Assembly: GCA_000799755.1 (NCBI GenBank)
Contig: JUHI01000004.1
Coordinates: forward strand, 1 to 64,000
Reading direction: 5' to 3'
Source of the DNA: Martinezella tropici
GTDB lineage: Bacteria; Pseudomonadota; Alphaproteobacteria; Rhizobiales; Rhizobiaceae
Length of the DNA: 64,000 bases
Shown here: in pieces, positions 16,212 to 26,276 of the stretch
Numbering within the stretch: position 1 is the first letter of the stretch
Layout of the letters: each line of letters begins with the position of its first letter
Notes under the pieces: generated by a model
Databases searched by the model: none
Told to the model about the DNA's origin: nothing
What the model saw: only the letters and a program-made list of their open reading frames with translations
Translations under genes and position numbers: made by a program

Positions 16212-17380
16212 GGCGACTTGCCCTTCGGCGTCAGGGTTTCCGCGTAGACATCCATGTAGCGTTGGGCGACTTCGTCCCAGGCATAGGCGCGGGCATCGCG
16301 CAGAAGTTCCTGCCGCAGGCTGAGGTCGTCGGCCTCAAGGCGCTCGAAGGCCGCGGTCAGCGTGTCGGCGGCGGCTTCGGGATTGGAAAAATCCGACAGC
16401 ATCAGCGCAGGGTGGGTTTCCGCCATTGCCTTATAGGCTTCGTTGGTGTTCAGCACCGGTAGCAGGCCCGCGCTCATGGCCTCGATCGCCACCAGGCCGA
16501 AGCCTTCATACTCGGAGGCCGAGGCGAAGAGCGAGGCGCGAGCGATGATGTTGCGGATCGCTCCGTCGTCGATCGACACGTGCAGCGCGACGTTGTGCTC
16601 CAGGCCGCGCGTCGCGATTTCCTTCTCCAACATCGGCCGATCGAGATCCGACGCGGCGCCGATGATGTCGAGATGCCAATCCTCGTGACGGGCCGCCAGC
16701 ACCTTCATGGCATCGAGCAGGTGGTCGAGCCGCTTGTTGACCGAGAAGCGGCCGATGGTGACGATGCGGCGGCGGGCTTCGAGCGCGGCACAATTGGAAA
16801 ATTTGCCGACATCGGCGCCGTTTTCGATCAAGCGCACGCGGCTGTCGGCGATCCTGGAAAAGAGCCGTGCGTCGGACTGGCTGCAGCAGATGAGCGAGTG
16901 ATAGCCGAATGCTGAAAGCCGCGTTGCGGTATTGAACCAGATCTTCTTGATGGCGGCATATTTCTGCGTGTGGAAGAAGCCGCCATGGGTGGTGGCGACC
17001 ATTGGCCGGCCATGCATCAGCTTGCCCCAGGCCAGCGCATCGAAGAAGAAATCGACGGCGTGGACATGAACGAGGTCGGCATCGGCCAGATGGCGGAAGA
17101 CCTTTGGGGCCAGCGGATAGCGGCTGGAGCCGGACCAGGGAATGCGGACGATCTCGATGCCGTCGATGGTTTCACTTTCTGGGAGTTCACGGCCGGGATC
17201 GGAAAACAGGCTGTTGCAGGTGACGACGCGTACCCGATAGCCGCGGGAAACCAGCTGGCGGCAGAGATTGGCAACGACGTCTTCCAGGCCGCCCTTGTTC
17301 GGCAGAAACTGGCGCACGACATGCAGGATCAGCGGTCCGGCCAGCTTGTTTGCCTGATTATCCGCAACAGCCGATGTCAT
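16178..17380 (-). CDS. Glycosyltransferase family 4
   Basis: 400-residue GT-B enzyme. N-terminal HVVRQFLPNKGGLEDVVANL is the acceptor-side glycine loop, LVHVHAVDFFFDALAWG follows, and the donor site shows IVTIGRFSVNKRLDHLL and the E-x7-E pattern in SASEYEGFGLVAIEAMSAG. ATG at 17380 is chosen because GAGGG lies 5 bases upstream; a GTG two codons earlier is possible. With the flippase and GT2 it forms a small surface-polysaccharide island. No polymerase (Wzy) or priming transferase is seen here. Confidence 0.9.
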   Translation of the reverse strand: MTSAVADNQANKLAGPLILHVVRQFLPNKGGLEDVVANLCRQLVSRGYRVRVVTCNSLFSDPGRELPESETIDGIEIVRIPWSGSSRYPLAPKVFRHLADADLVHVHAVDFFFDALAWGKLMHGRPMVATTHGGFFHTQKYAAIKKIWFNTATRLSAFGYHSLICCSQSDARLFSRIADSRVRLIENGADVGKFSNCAALEARRRIVTIGRFSVNKRLDHLLDAMKVLAARHEDWHLDIIGAASDLDRPMLEKEIATRGLEHNVALHVSIDDGAIRNIIARASLFASASEYEGFGLVAIEAMSAGLLPVLNTNEAYKAMAETHPALMLSDFSNPEAAADTLTAAFERLEADDLSLRQELLRDARAYAWDEVAQRYMDVYAETLTPKGKSPQLLRQRGQAA

Positions 17381-17802
17381 ATCCACCCTCGACCCCTATG
17401 CCGTGCCGCACGACAGCAATCCGGCGCTGCAGCGCGCCGTCCGTTGATCAGTCGGCAAAGCAGATCATCGGGGCGGTTAAAAAGGGCTTAATCGCGGGCG
17501 GAAAGGCGAGTTGTTTCGGGCAAGAGGGTTAATAGCGGGGCGATATACGGCAGGAAGGTCAAGCTTGTCAGGTGAATGTGACGATGCTGGACCATTGTGT
17601 CTGGCCGTCGCTCTTGGACCATGCCCCTCACCCTAGCCCTCTCCCCGCTTGCGGGAAAAGGGGACAGCTTCGGTGTTCGTCGCACACCTTTTGTCTCGCC
17701 CACAGAACTCAATCGACTCTCACTCCGCGTGAAAACGGGGAGAGGGTTGGGGTGAGGGGCAATTTCGAATGAGACGGTGTTCAGACCCGAAGTCCGAACC
17801 TC
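17381..17802. other. Intergenic region, 422 bp, between GT4 and AsnC-type gene
   Basis: No gene is supported. The right half is one long inverted-repeat element (17623-17760). The left 240 bp include the promoter side of the GT4 gene and show nothing else that I can name. Confidence 0.6.
17623..17760. repeat. Dispersed inverted-repeat element, family B, copy 1
   Basis: Terminal arms of about 25 bases, beginning GCCCCTCACCCTAGCCCTCT and ending in its near-complement GAGAGGGTTGGGGTGAGGGG, enclose about 90 bp of unique sequence. The two arms match at all but about two positions. The same element recurs at 22442-22584. This type is common between genes in rhizobia. Confidence 0.75.
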
Positions 17803-18039
17803 TCAAAACGCTCGGAAGGTCAGTGTCGTCAGCGAGCGGATGATACCCGGGATGTTGGCGATGTGGTCGTTGATGAATTTGCCGATATCCTGCTCCTCGG
17901 CGATGTAGACCTTCATCAGCAGGTCGTAGTCGCCGCTGGTGGAATACAGCTCCGAAACCAGCTCCGTCTGGTAGATCGCGTCGGCGACCTCGTAGGTCTT
18001 GCCGGGAGAGCATTGGAGCTGAACGAAAATGGGCTTCAT
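17803..18039 (-). CDS. Stand-alone Lrp/AsnC ligand-binding (RAM) domain protein
   Basis: 78 residues, beginning MKPIFVQLQCSPGKTYEVAD and containing STSGDYDLLMKVYIAEEQDI, the effector-binding ACT-like fold of Lrp/AsnC regulators without any DNA-binding half. Such proteins form dimers and octamers and bind amino acids. AGGA lies 7 bases before ATG at 18039. It is divergent from the pipecolate-oxidase-like gene, so an amino-acid-sensing role for the lysine pathway is attractive, but it cannot bind DNA by itself. Alternatively it could be a house-keeping SOD-like modulator seen singly in many alphaproteobacteria. Confidence 0.88.
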   Translation of the reverse strand: MKPIFVQLQCSPGKTYEVADAIYQTELVSELYSTSGDYDLLMKVYIAEEQDIGKFINDHIANIPGIIRSLTTLTFRAF

Positions 18040-18193
18040 GAGGGTGTCCTGCTTTTGGCTGCGACCGCGATGGCGATCGGCTTTTTCTCTATAATGGTCG
18101 AAAGCGCCGTCGCCATGCAAGTTTTTCTCCAGAGCGGATAATTTTAGGTGTGTTCGACGTAGAATCTGAATCCGCCCTGGAATCAAAGAGGTG

Positions 18194-18241
18194 GAGCATG
18201 ATGTCGTCCGAAAGCCCCCACACTTTTTCGGCATCATGCTC
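18194..18241. repeat. Dispersed palindrome GAGCATGATG...CATCATGCTC (family C)
   Basis: Perfect 10 bp arms surround a 28-base loop that itself holds CCGAAAG/TTTTTCGG. GGTG and CACC just outside lengthen the stem imperfectly. It lies between the divergent AsnC-type and oxidase genes. Similar palindromes are abundant in Rhizobium intergenic DNA (from memory). Confidence 0.7.
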
Positions 18242-18329
18242 TGTCCACCGGATGTCGCTCTTGCCGCTTCCGCAATTTCGCGCATAGCGCTAGATTGCCG
18301 CGATTATCTCTGTTGATTGGACTGATTTC

Positions 18330-19613
18330 ATGCTGAATGACCCGCGCTCCCATGGTCTCTGGGAAAAGACCGCCCCCTCGCCGCCGGCGACGACGCCGCT
18401 TTCCGGGGAGGTGTCTGCCGATGTCGTGGTGGTCGGCGGCGGCTATACCGGTCTTTCGACGGCGCTGCATCTGGCGGAAGCCGGCACGAATGTCGTGCTG
18501 CTGGAGGCCAATGAAATCGGCTTTGGTGGCGCCGGTCGTAATGTCGGTCTCATCAATGCCGGCATGTGGGTGATGCCGGACGATCTTCCCGGTGAACTCG
18601 GCGCCATCCATGGCGAGCGGTTGCTCGATCTGCTCGGCAATGGGCCGAAGCTGGTCATGGAGCTGATCGATAAGCATGGTATCGCCTGCGAGCTCGAGCG
18701 CAACGGCACGCTGCATTGCGCCGTCGGGCCGGAGGGATTGAAGGAAATCGAGGAGCGTGCCCGGCAATGGGGCAAGCGCGGTGCGCCGGTTACCGTCCTC
18801 GATGCGCGGGAGACAGAGCGCCGGGTCGGCAGCTCGGCTTATGCGGGAGCGCTGCTCGACATGCGCGCTGGCACGCTGCAGCCGCTTGCTTATGCCCGAG
18901 GCCTTGCCCATGCCGTGGTGAAATCAGGCGTCGCCATCCATACCGGCAGTCGTGTGACGTCGACGGAAAGAAGCGGCGCGAAATGGGTGGTTTCGACCGA
19001 TAGCGGCAAGGTCAGCGCCGACTGGATCGTCGTCGCCACCGACGCCTACAGCACCGGTCCGTGGGAGGCGATCAGGAACGAACAGGTGCATCTGCCCTAT
19101 TTCAATTTCGCGACCGTGCCGCTGGGCGACAACCTGCGCAAGTCCGTGCTGCCGGGGCGCGAGGGTGCTTGGGACACCAAGGAAGTGCTCTCGTCCTTCC
19201 GCATGGACCAGGCCGGCCGGCTCGTCTTCGGCAGCGTCGGCGCTCTGCGCAATACCGGTCTTGCCATTCACAAGAACTGGGCGCGGCGGTCGATCAGGAA
19301 GCTCTTTCCGCAGCTTGGCGACATCCCCTTCGAATGCGAATGGCATGGCAAGATCGGCATGACCGACAATGCCCTACCGCGCTTCCATAAGCTCGCCCAG
19401 AATGTCGTCGGTTTCTCGGGCTATAATGGTCGCGGCATCGCGCCGGGCACCGTGTTCGGCAAGGTACTTGCCGGCCATATTCTTGGGCAGATTTCCGAGG
19501 CGGATCTGCCGCTGCCGGTGACCGATATCGTCGAGCCGAGCTTCAGGGCAGCGAAGGAAATGTGGTACGAGGCCGGCGCCCAGGCCGCGCATTTTGTCGG
19601 CGCCAGGGTCTGA
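18330..19613 (+). CDS. amaA: FAD-dependent amine/imino-acid oxidase, AmaA (L-pipecolate oxidase)-like
   Basis: 427-residue flavoenzyme of the DAO family. The dinucleotide-binding loop is DVVVVGGGYTGLSTALHLAE at about residues 31-50, followed by LLEANEIGFGGAGRNVGLIN; the C-terminal GYNGRGIAPGTVFG completes the FAD site. Layout and N-terminus (GLWEKTA, then the FAD loop) resemble AmaA and gamma-glutamylputrescine oxidase (PuuB). Followed 98 bp later by an AmaB-like dehydrogenase and then a DpkA-like reductase, so oxidation of L-pipecolate to piperideine-6-carboxylate is the favoured role. PuuB is the main alternative, since puuA, puuC and puuD are absent here. Symbol given by context. Confidence 0.75.
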   Translation: MLNDPRSHGLWEKTAPSPPATTPLSGEVSADVVVVGGGYTGLSTALHLAEAGTNVVLLEANEIGFGGAGRNVGLINAGMWVMPDDLPGELGAIHGERLLDLLGNGPKLVMELIDKHGIACELERNGTLHCAVGPEGLKEIEERARQWGKRGAPVTVLDARETERRVGSSAYAGALLDMRAGTLQPLAYARGLAHAVVKSGVAIHTGSRVTSTERSGAKWVVSTDSGKVSADWIVVATDAYSTGPWEAIRNEQVHLPYFNFATVPLGDNLRKSVLPGREGAWDTKEVLSSFRMDQAGRLVFGSVGALRNTGLAIHKNWARRSIRKLFPQLGDIPFECEWHGKIGMTDNALPRFHKLAQNVVGFSGYNGRGIAPGTVFGKVLAGHILGQISEADLPLPVTDIVEPSFRAAKEMWYEAGAQAAHFVGARV

Positions 19614-19614
19614 A

Positions 19615-19658
19615 GCAATTCCAGGAAAAGTGCGCAGCGGTTTTCCGTCCGGAATTGC
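19615..19658. repeat. Dispersed hairpin family A, copy 1
   Basis: GCAATTCC and GGAATTGC ends enclose AGGAAAAGTGCGCAGCGG and TTTTCCGTCC; left and right halves are near-complementary. Copies occur at 21254-21297 and, inverted, at 54430-54473. This one starts two bases after the amaA-like stop. Confidence 0.8.
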
Positions 19659-19711
19659 GAGACAATAGATAGAACAGTCAACGAAACAGCATTACGGGAA
19701 GAGGAAACAAG

Positions 19712-21247
<1,536 letters not shown>

Positions 21248-21253
21248 CGCAGG

Positions 21254-21297
21254 AGCATTTCCAGGAAAAGTGCGTAGCGGTTTTCCGTCCGGAATGC
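21254..21297. repeat. Dispersed hairpin family A, copy 2
   Basis: GCATTTCC...GGAATGC, otherwise nearly the same as copy 1 (AGGAAAAGTGCGTAGCGG, TTTTCCGTCC). It follows the amaB-like stop by 6 bp. Two family members thus flank one gene in the same orientation. Confidence 0.8.
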
Positions 21298-21397
21298 GTA
21301 AGGGAACAATAAGATAGAGTTTTTGCTGCGTTGCGATGAGGCGGATGAGGGCGTAGAAAGCCTTTATCCGCCTCATTTGTTTTCAAGGTCTTGCCTC

Positions 21398-22387
21398 ATG
21401 CATCTGTCGCTCGCCGAAGCCGAAACATTGGTCGTGGAGGCGTTGCAGCGAAGCAAGGTGAGCGACGGGAATGCCCGCTCCGTGGCGGTCGCGCTCGTGG
21501 CGGCCGAAGCGGCGGGGCAGGGTGGTCATGGGTTGCGCCGTGTTCCCGCCTATGCCGGGCAGGCCAAGGTCGGCAAGACCGATGGTTTCGCAACGCCGCA
21601 GGTGAGCCGGCCCTTTCCGGCCGTGCTGCGCATCGATGCCGGCAACGGCTATGCCTATCCCGCTCTCGATCTCGCCGTTGACGCGCTTCCAAACATAGCC
21701 CGCGAGCAGGGGATCGCGCTTGCCGCCATCAGCCGATCGCACCATGCCGGCGTCATGGGCCTGACGGTGGAGCGCTTTGCCGATCAGGGACTGGTGGCGC
21801 TGATGGTCGCCAATGCACCGGCGGCGATGGCGCCCTGGGGCGGCAAGACGCCGGTTTTCGGCACCAATCCCATCGCCTTTGCTGCGCCGCTTCCCGGCGA
21901 CGAGCCTGTTGTCATCGATCTCGCGCTTTCGAAAGTGGCGCGGGGCAAGGTGATGGCGGCGCGCCAGCAGGGCGCTCCGATCCCCGCCGACTGGGCTTTC
22001 GACCGCGAGGGGAGGCCGACCACCGATGCCGAAGAAGCCTTGGCCGGCACCATGATCCCGGCCGGGGATTCGAAGGGTGCGGCACTCGCTCTCATGGTGG
22101 AGATCCTCGCAGCCGGCCTAACCGGCGCCAATTACGCCTTCGAATCCTCCTCGCTCTTCGACGACAAGGGTGGGCCGCCGGCGCTTGGCCACACCATCAT
22201 CGCCATCAATCCGGCGGCGACAAGTGGCGCGGATACGGCGCAGCGGCTGGCCTTGCTGGCAGGCGAGATCACCCGCGATCCCAATGTCCGCCTGCCGGGC
22301 CGGCGCGGGCAGAGTTCGCGGCGGCTTGCGCTGATGGAGGGGATCTCCGTCGAGGATGAGGTGATTGCGGCGATAGAGAGGCTTTGA
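21398..22387 (+). CDS. Ldh2/malate dehydrogenase-family oxidoreductase, DpkA (piperideine-2-carboxylate reductase)-like
   Basis: 329-residue NAD(P)H-dependent enzyme of the type II malate/lactate dehydrogenase family. Diagnostic blocks are AAEAAGQGGHGLRRVPAYA, AAISRSHHAGVMGLTVERFA (catalytic His), PVFGTNPIAFAAP and DSKGAALALMVEILAAGLTG. Family members include DpkA, which reduces Delta1-piperideine-2-carboxylate to L-pipecolate in D-lysine breakdown, and delta1-pyrroline-2-carboxylate reductases. Adjacency to AmaA- and AmaB-like genes favours DpkA. The family also includes sulfolactate and ureidoglycolate dehydrogenases, so activity needs testing. ATG at 21398 is preceded by AAGG. Confidence 0.8.
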   Translation: MHLSLAEAETLVVEALQRSKVSDGNARSVAVALVAAEAAGQGGHGLRRVPAYAGQAKVGKTDGFATPQVSRPFPAVLRIDAGNGYAYPALDLAVDALPNIAREQGIALAAISRSHHAGVMGLTVERFADQGLVALMVANAPAAMAPWGGKTPVFGTNPIAFAAPLPGDEPVVIDLALSKVARGKVMAARQQGAPIPADWAFDREGRPTTDAEEALAGTMIPAGDSKGAALALMVEILAAGLTGANYAFESSSLFDDKGGPPALGHTIIAINPAATSGADTAQRLALLAGEITRDPNVRLPGRRGQSSRRLALMEGISVEDEVIAAIERL

Positions 22388-22441
22388 AGGCTGTTTAAGG
22401 TGATGGTCGGGTGAGTGTGTCTTTGTCGTGCTTTCACACAC

Positions 22442-22584
22442 GGCCCCTCACCCCAGCCCTCTTCCCGCAAGCGGGGCGAGGGAGTTATCGCGCTAAGCTA
22501 ATGTGTCGATGTGCGAAGATGGGAGCTCTTTGACTCGGTCATCCCCTCGCCCCGCTTGCGGGGAGAGGGCTAGGGTGAGGGGCC
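22442..22584. repeat. Dispersed inverted-repeat element, family B, copy 2
   Basis: Begins GGCCCCTCACCCCAGCCCTC and ends in the complement-like GAGAGGGCTAGGGTGAGGGG, enclosing a centre that differs from copy 1. Each arm also holds its own CCCGC-AAGC-GGGG type stem. It lies between the convergent dpkA-like and glycoamylase genes, where it may act as a bidirectional transcript end. Confidence 0.75.
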
Positions 22585-22640
22585 AGGCATGTTGTTGTTG
22601 CATTAAATTAGACGCCTGACGGCCACCCGCAGCCCACCAA

Positions 22641-23957
22641 TCAAGCGACCGCCGGCTTCTCGTCCAGCCAGCCGCCGGTGAAGCCGGCGCGTTCGAGACC
22701 GGTTCGGAGGATCGGGGATTGCCGCATCAGATTCCAGATCATGCCGGTGCGGGCGTTTTCGATCATCATGACCAGCAGACCCTGGTCAAGCGCGACGGAG
22801 CGATCGTCCACCCAGCCTTCCGGACCGGGACCCTTGACGCTCGGATTGAAGCCGCCGGGGAAGCGGCCGTCGAGCAGCAGGTTGGGATAGGTCGAAAGCA
22901 GCGCCCGCGTGCCGTCGAGTGCGGCCTGGCGGTCGAAAGGTAGGCAAGAGAGCGGGCCCCAGGGGGCGATGGTGCCGTCGTCTGGGCCGAGCGGAGCGCC
23001 GCGGGCGGCATAGCCGAACAGTTTCGGGGCGTAGCGCAGGCTGTGCTTGGTGCCGGTGGGGTTCGGGCCGTCGCAGGCGGAAAGACCCCATATATCCTTG
23101 GTGTAGCCGGCGAAATGGCTGGGATTGCGCTCGGTGTAATCACGCTGCACTGATATCGCCGTCTGCGTATTGCGGAAGTAATCGGTGTCCTTGTCGGCGA
23201 CATGCTTGTCGCGGATGCCGCGGAAATCGATCCAGGCATGCGAGAAGAGATGGATGAACAGCGGCCCTGCATAGAGGAAGGGCGTGTCCTTGAACATCAT
23301 CCAGGTATAGGTCGAGGCGAAGGCGTCGTAGCTGGATGGTGGAATAGGATGCGTGGGCGAGCCGAGCGCCAGCACATAGAGGAAGATCGCCTCGTCATAG
23401 CCCTGGTAGCGCCAGCGCAGGAAGCCGCTGGCCGGCTTCCAGCCCATGCTGATCGTCTGGCCCTTGTTCAGCGCCCAATGCCAGTCGCAGCGTTCGTAGA
23501 GGAATTTCGCCTGCTTGCGGAGATCGCGCTCGACCTGACTGTTTCCGGTGAAATAGGCGGCCGCCGTCAGGACGCCGATCAGCAGCAGACCGGTATCGAT
23601 GGTCGAAAGCTCGCTGTTCCAGGCGCGGTTGCCCGTCTCCATATAGAGGAAGTGATAGTAGAAGCCGCGATGGCCAGTGGCCCCGCGCTCGGTGCCCTGA
23701 TCGCTGTTGGCGAAGAAATCGAGGGCGGCCAGCACCCGTTTGGCCGCATCGGCGCGGCTGATCCAGCCGCGCTCGACGGCGACCGGATAGCTCGAAAGCG
23801 CAAAGCCGACCGCGGCGATGCTGCAATGGCTTGTTTTGATGGAGGTATCCGCCACCAGTCCGTTTTCCGGATTGGTATGGAGCATGAAATATTCGAACGC
23901 AGAGCGTTGCAATTGGTCGATCAGCGCGTCGTCGGTTTCATTTACCTGCTGCAGCAT
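22641..23957 (-). CDS. Glycoamylase-domain protein (COG5368; GH144-like)
   Basis: 438-residue alpha/alpha-barrel protein without signal peptide. Motifs include FFANSDQGTERGATGHRGFYYHFL near residue 90, RNPSHFAGYTKDIWGLSACDGPN near 290 and DDGTIAPWGPLSCLPFDRQAAL near 340; these mark the PF10091 glycoamylase family. Characterised relatives include GH144 endo-beta-1,2-glucanases, and the same domain occurs in cyclic beta-1,2-glucan synthases (NdvB). The name glucoamylase is historical; in a cell that makes beta-1,2-glucan, turnover of that polymer is a reasonable guess. Predicted location is the cytoplasm. ATG at 23957 has AGGAG upstream. Monocistronic. Confidence 0.82.
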   Translation of the reverse strand: MLQQVNETDDALIDQLQRSAFEYFMLHTNPENGLVADTSIKTSHCSIAAVGFALSSYPVAVERGWISRADAAKRVLAALDFFANSDQGTERGATGHRGFYYHFLYMETGNRAWNSELSTIDTGLLLIGVLTAAAYFTGNSQVERDLRKQAKFLYERCDWHWALNKGQTISMGWKPASGFLRWRYQGYDEAIFLYVLALGSPTHPIPPSSYDAFASTYTWMMFKDTPFLYAGPLFIHLFSHAWIDFRGIRDKHVADKDTDYFRNTQTAISVQRDYTERNPSHFAGYTKDIWGLSACDGPNPTGTKHSLRYAPKLFGYAARGAPLGPDDGTIAPWGPLSCLPFDRQAALDGTRALLSTYPNLLLDGRFPGGFNPSVKGPGPEGWVDDRSVALDQGLLVMMIENARTGMIWNLMRQSPILRTGLERAGFTGGWLDEKPAVA

Positions 23958-24235
23958 CGTCTATCCGTCTCCTCGGCGCTCCCGTTCCCTGCTGAACATG
24001 GGAGCTTGGATAGTTGCAAATCAAACATGATTAACGATGACATACTTTTGTGGAGGATTCTTTAATATCAGTGGGTTGTTGAGGTGGTCATCCCCAACCC
24101 TGAGGGCTGAAGATGCGCTCTATGGGAGATTTCAATCAATGAAACCCGCAAAAGTAGAATAACGGCGGCTGCACCAACCCATTCGGCAAGGGGCGATATA
24201 TCGGCCGTGTAGTGATTCGCGTCGATGAAATGGCT

Positions 24236-24799
24236 TTAGCCGAGCGCGGTTTCCAGCCGTCGTTTCAGCCGCGCCAACGTTCTGCCAAACACCGCCTCAT
24301 CTTCGAGGGCTCTGGCAAGCGTCAATGCGCCCTGGATGCCGATCACAGCCTCTTCGGCGAGCGGCTTCGCTTCTGCGCCCGGCGCGCCGGCTTTGAGCAG
24401 CGCGCCGGCAAGCGCTTCGATCCAGCGATGAAAGTAGCCGCGGATGGCTGCCGAAAAGTGATCGCGGGTTTCGTCCAAGGCAAAGGCGCCGATCAGGCAG
24501 ACACGGCGGCCGGAACGGAAATAACTGTCCGTCGTCTCCCACATGCGCGCGATGGCGGCACGCGGCTCGCCCTCTTCGAGCGGCCTGAACATTTCCGTCA
24601 CGAACCAGGCGTCGATATGGGCGATAATCTCGGCCGCCATCTCTTCCTTGCCGCCCGGAAAAAAGTGATAGAGGCTGCCCTTCGAAAGCTTCGTGCGGGC
24701 GGTGATGTGGCTCATCGATGCCCCCTCGTAGCCGAGCTCGCGGAAGACTTCAGCAACGAGGGCGATGGCGTCGGGCTTTTCGAAGACGGTTCGCACCAT
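24236..24799 (-). CDS. TetR-family regulator co-encoded with DUF1348 protein
   Basis: 187 residues. HTH region VFRELGYEGASMSHITARTKLSKGSLYHFFPGGKEE, ligand domain with RRVCLIGAFALDETRDHF as in the YxaF/LmrA-like TetR_C group. Its ATG at 24799 lies two bases beyond the stop of the upstream gene (TGAGATG), so it is translationally coupled. The large inverted repeat at 25275-25317 in front of the operon is its probable operator, giving autoregulation. The inducer is unknown; relatives often respond to electrophiles or aromatic compounds. Confidence 0.9.
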   Translation of the reverse strand: MVRTVFEKPDAIALVAEVFRELGYEGASMSHITARTKLSKGSLYHFFPGGKEEMAAEIIAHIDAWFVTEMFRPLEEGEPRAAIARMWETTDSYFRSGRRVCLIGAFALDETRDHFSAAIRGYFHRWIEALAGALLKAGAPGAEAKPLAEEAVIGIQGALTLARALEDEAVFGRTLARLKRRLETALG

Positions 24800-24800
24800 C

Positions 24801-25265
24801 TCAAAGGCCAAGATCGGAAAGGCCGGGGTGATCGTCAGGCCGGCGGCCGAGCGGCCAGTGGAATTTCCGGTCTTCCTGCCTGATCGGCATGTCGTTGATG
24901 GAGGCGAAGCGGCGCTGCATGAGGCCGTCGGCATCGAATTCCCAGTTCTCGTTGCCATAGGAGCGGAACCAGTGGCCGCTGTCGTCATGCCATTCATAGG
25001 CAAAACGCACAGCGATGCGATTGCCCTCGAAGGTCCAAAGTTCCTTGATCAGCCGGTAATCCAGCTCCCTTGCCCATTTGCGCGTCAGGAATTCGACAAT
25101 CTCCTTGCGGCCGCGCGGGAATTCGGCGCGGTTTCGCCATTGGCTGTCTTCCGTGTAGACCTTGGAAACGCGCTCGGGATCACGGCTATTCCAGCCATCT
25201 TCGGCCATGCGGACCTTGGCGATTGCAGTTTCGCGGGTGAAAGGCGGGACGAGTGGGGTCGGCAT
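24801..25265 (-). CDS. DUF1348 / SnoaL-like NTF2-fold protein
   Basis: 154-residue soluble protein. The sequence [32 protein letters not shown] and the end [15 protein letters not shown] are the DUF1348 signature, an NTF2-like cone fold. Function is unknown; the family is repeatedly linked with TetR genes and stress by xenobiotics. The ribosome site AAGGAG lies inside the operator arm, so repressor binding covers the start region. Start ATG at 25265. Confidence 0.9.
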   Translation of the reverse strand: MPTPLVPPFTRETAIAKVRMAEDGWNSRDPERVSKVYTEDSQWRNRAEFPRGRKEIVEFLTRKWARELDYRLIKELWTFEGNRIAVRFAYEWHDDSGHWFRSYGNENWEFDADGLMQRRFASINDMPIRQEDRKFHWPLGRRPDDHPGLSDLGL

Positions 25266-25274
25266 GATGATCTC

Positions 25275-25317
25275 CTTGTAGACCGATCGGTTATTAATAA
25301 ACCGATCGGTCTACAAG
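25275..25317. promoter_or_regulatory. Large perfect inverted repeat, TetR operator
   Basis: Two 18 bp perfect arms (CTTGTAGACCGATCGGTT and its complement) surround 7 bases. Each arm contains ACCGATCGGT, itself a palindrome, so two TetR boxes face each other. It covers the ribosome site of the DUF1348 gene and lies directly before the operon. Confidence 0.8.
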
Positions 25318-25350
25318 ATCAAGAGGCGATCTTTACGTGGGGCGTGGGGC

Positions 25351-26214
25351 TCAACGGGCGAATTTTCGCGCCCCGGCGACGCAGGCGACGACGCCGATGG
25401 TCACAACGAGCATCGACCAGCTGACGCTTTCCTTGAGGAGTGCTGCGGCAAGCGCGAAGCCGAAGAAGGGCTGCAGGAATTGCAGCTGGCCGACGGCGGC
25501 AATGCCGCCCTGTGCCAGTCCGCGATACCAGAAGACGAAGCCGATCAACATGCTGAAGAGCGAGACATAGGTGAGACCGAGCCAGGCGGGGCGGCCGATA
25601 CCGTCGATCGTGTGCGGCATGGTCACGACGCAGAGCGCGATCATAACGGGCAGGGAGAGGACCAGCGCCCAGCAAATGACCTGCCAGCCGCCGAGCCGGC
25701 GCGAAAGCACGGCGCCTTCGGCATAGCCAAGTCCGCAGACGATGATGGCCGCCAGCATCAGGAGATCGCCGACCGGCGAGGCCGATATGCCCTGGGTCAG
25801 AGCATAGCCGCTGACGAGTGCACTGCCGATGGCGGAAAAGATCCAGAAGGCCGCACGTGGCCGTTCGCCGCCGCGCAGTACCCCGAAGATGGCAGTCGCC
25901 AATGGTAGCAGGCCGATGAAGACGATCGAATGAGCCGAGGTGACGTGCTTCAGCGCCAGCGCCGTCAGCAGCGGAAAGCCGACGACGCAGCCGAGCGCGA
26001 CGATCGCAAGCGAGACGATGTCGCCGCGGGCGGGGCGCTTTTCGCGAAAGGCAAGCAGCAGGCAAAGGCCCAGCATGCCGGCGATCACCGCGCGAGCAAC
26101 GGTCAGGAACAGCGGGTCGAAATCCATCACGGCCACGCGGGTCGCCGGCAGCGAGCCGCTGAAGATCACCACACCCGTCAAACCGTAGATCCATCCTGTC
26201 GTCGTCTTGTCCAT
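25351..26214 (-). CDS. EamA/DMT-family exporter
   Basis: 287 residues with ten predicted membrane helices in two EamA repeats (first about 5-135, second about 148-280). The start ATG at 26214 follows AAGGAGCATGTGCA. Members export amino acids or metabolites (RhaT, YdcZ types). It is divergent from a MocR-type regulator over 107 bp, an arrangement in which the regulator usually controls the exporter. Substrate unknown; amino-acid or amine export is likely because MocR proteins sense PLP or amino compounds. Confidence 0.9.
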   Translation of the reverse strand: MDKTTTGWIYGLTGVVIFSGSLPATRVAVMDFDPLFLTVARAVIAGMLGLCLLLAFREKRPARGDIVSLAIVALGCVVGFPLLTALALKHVTSAHSIVFIGLLPLATAIFGVLRGGERPRAAFWIFSAIGSALVSGYALTQGISASPVGDLLMLAAIIVCGLGYAEGAVLSRRLGGWQVICWALVLSLPVMIALCVVTMPHTIDGIGRPAWLGLTYVSLFSMLIGFVFWYRGLAQGGIAAVGQLQFLQPFFGFALAAALLKESVSWSMLVVTIGVVACVAGARKFAR

Positions 26215-26276
26215 TGCACATGCTCCTTTTGATCACAGCGGTATCGGAAAGTTCGGCTGGTCAAGCCAGAGACAGT

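Noticed and set aside
17623..17760. CRISPR array or leader
   Set aside because: Only two long inverted arms and no regularly spaced direct repeats.
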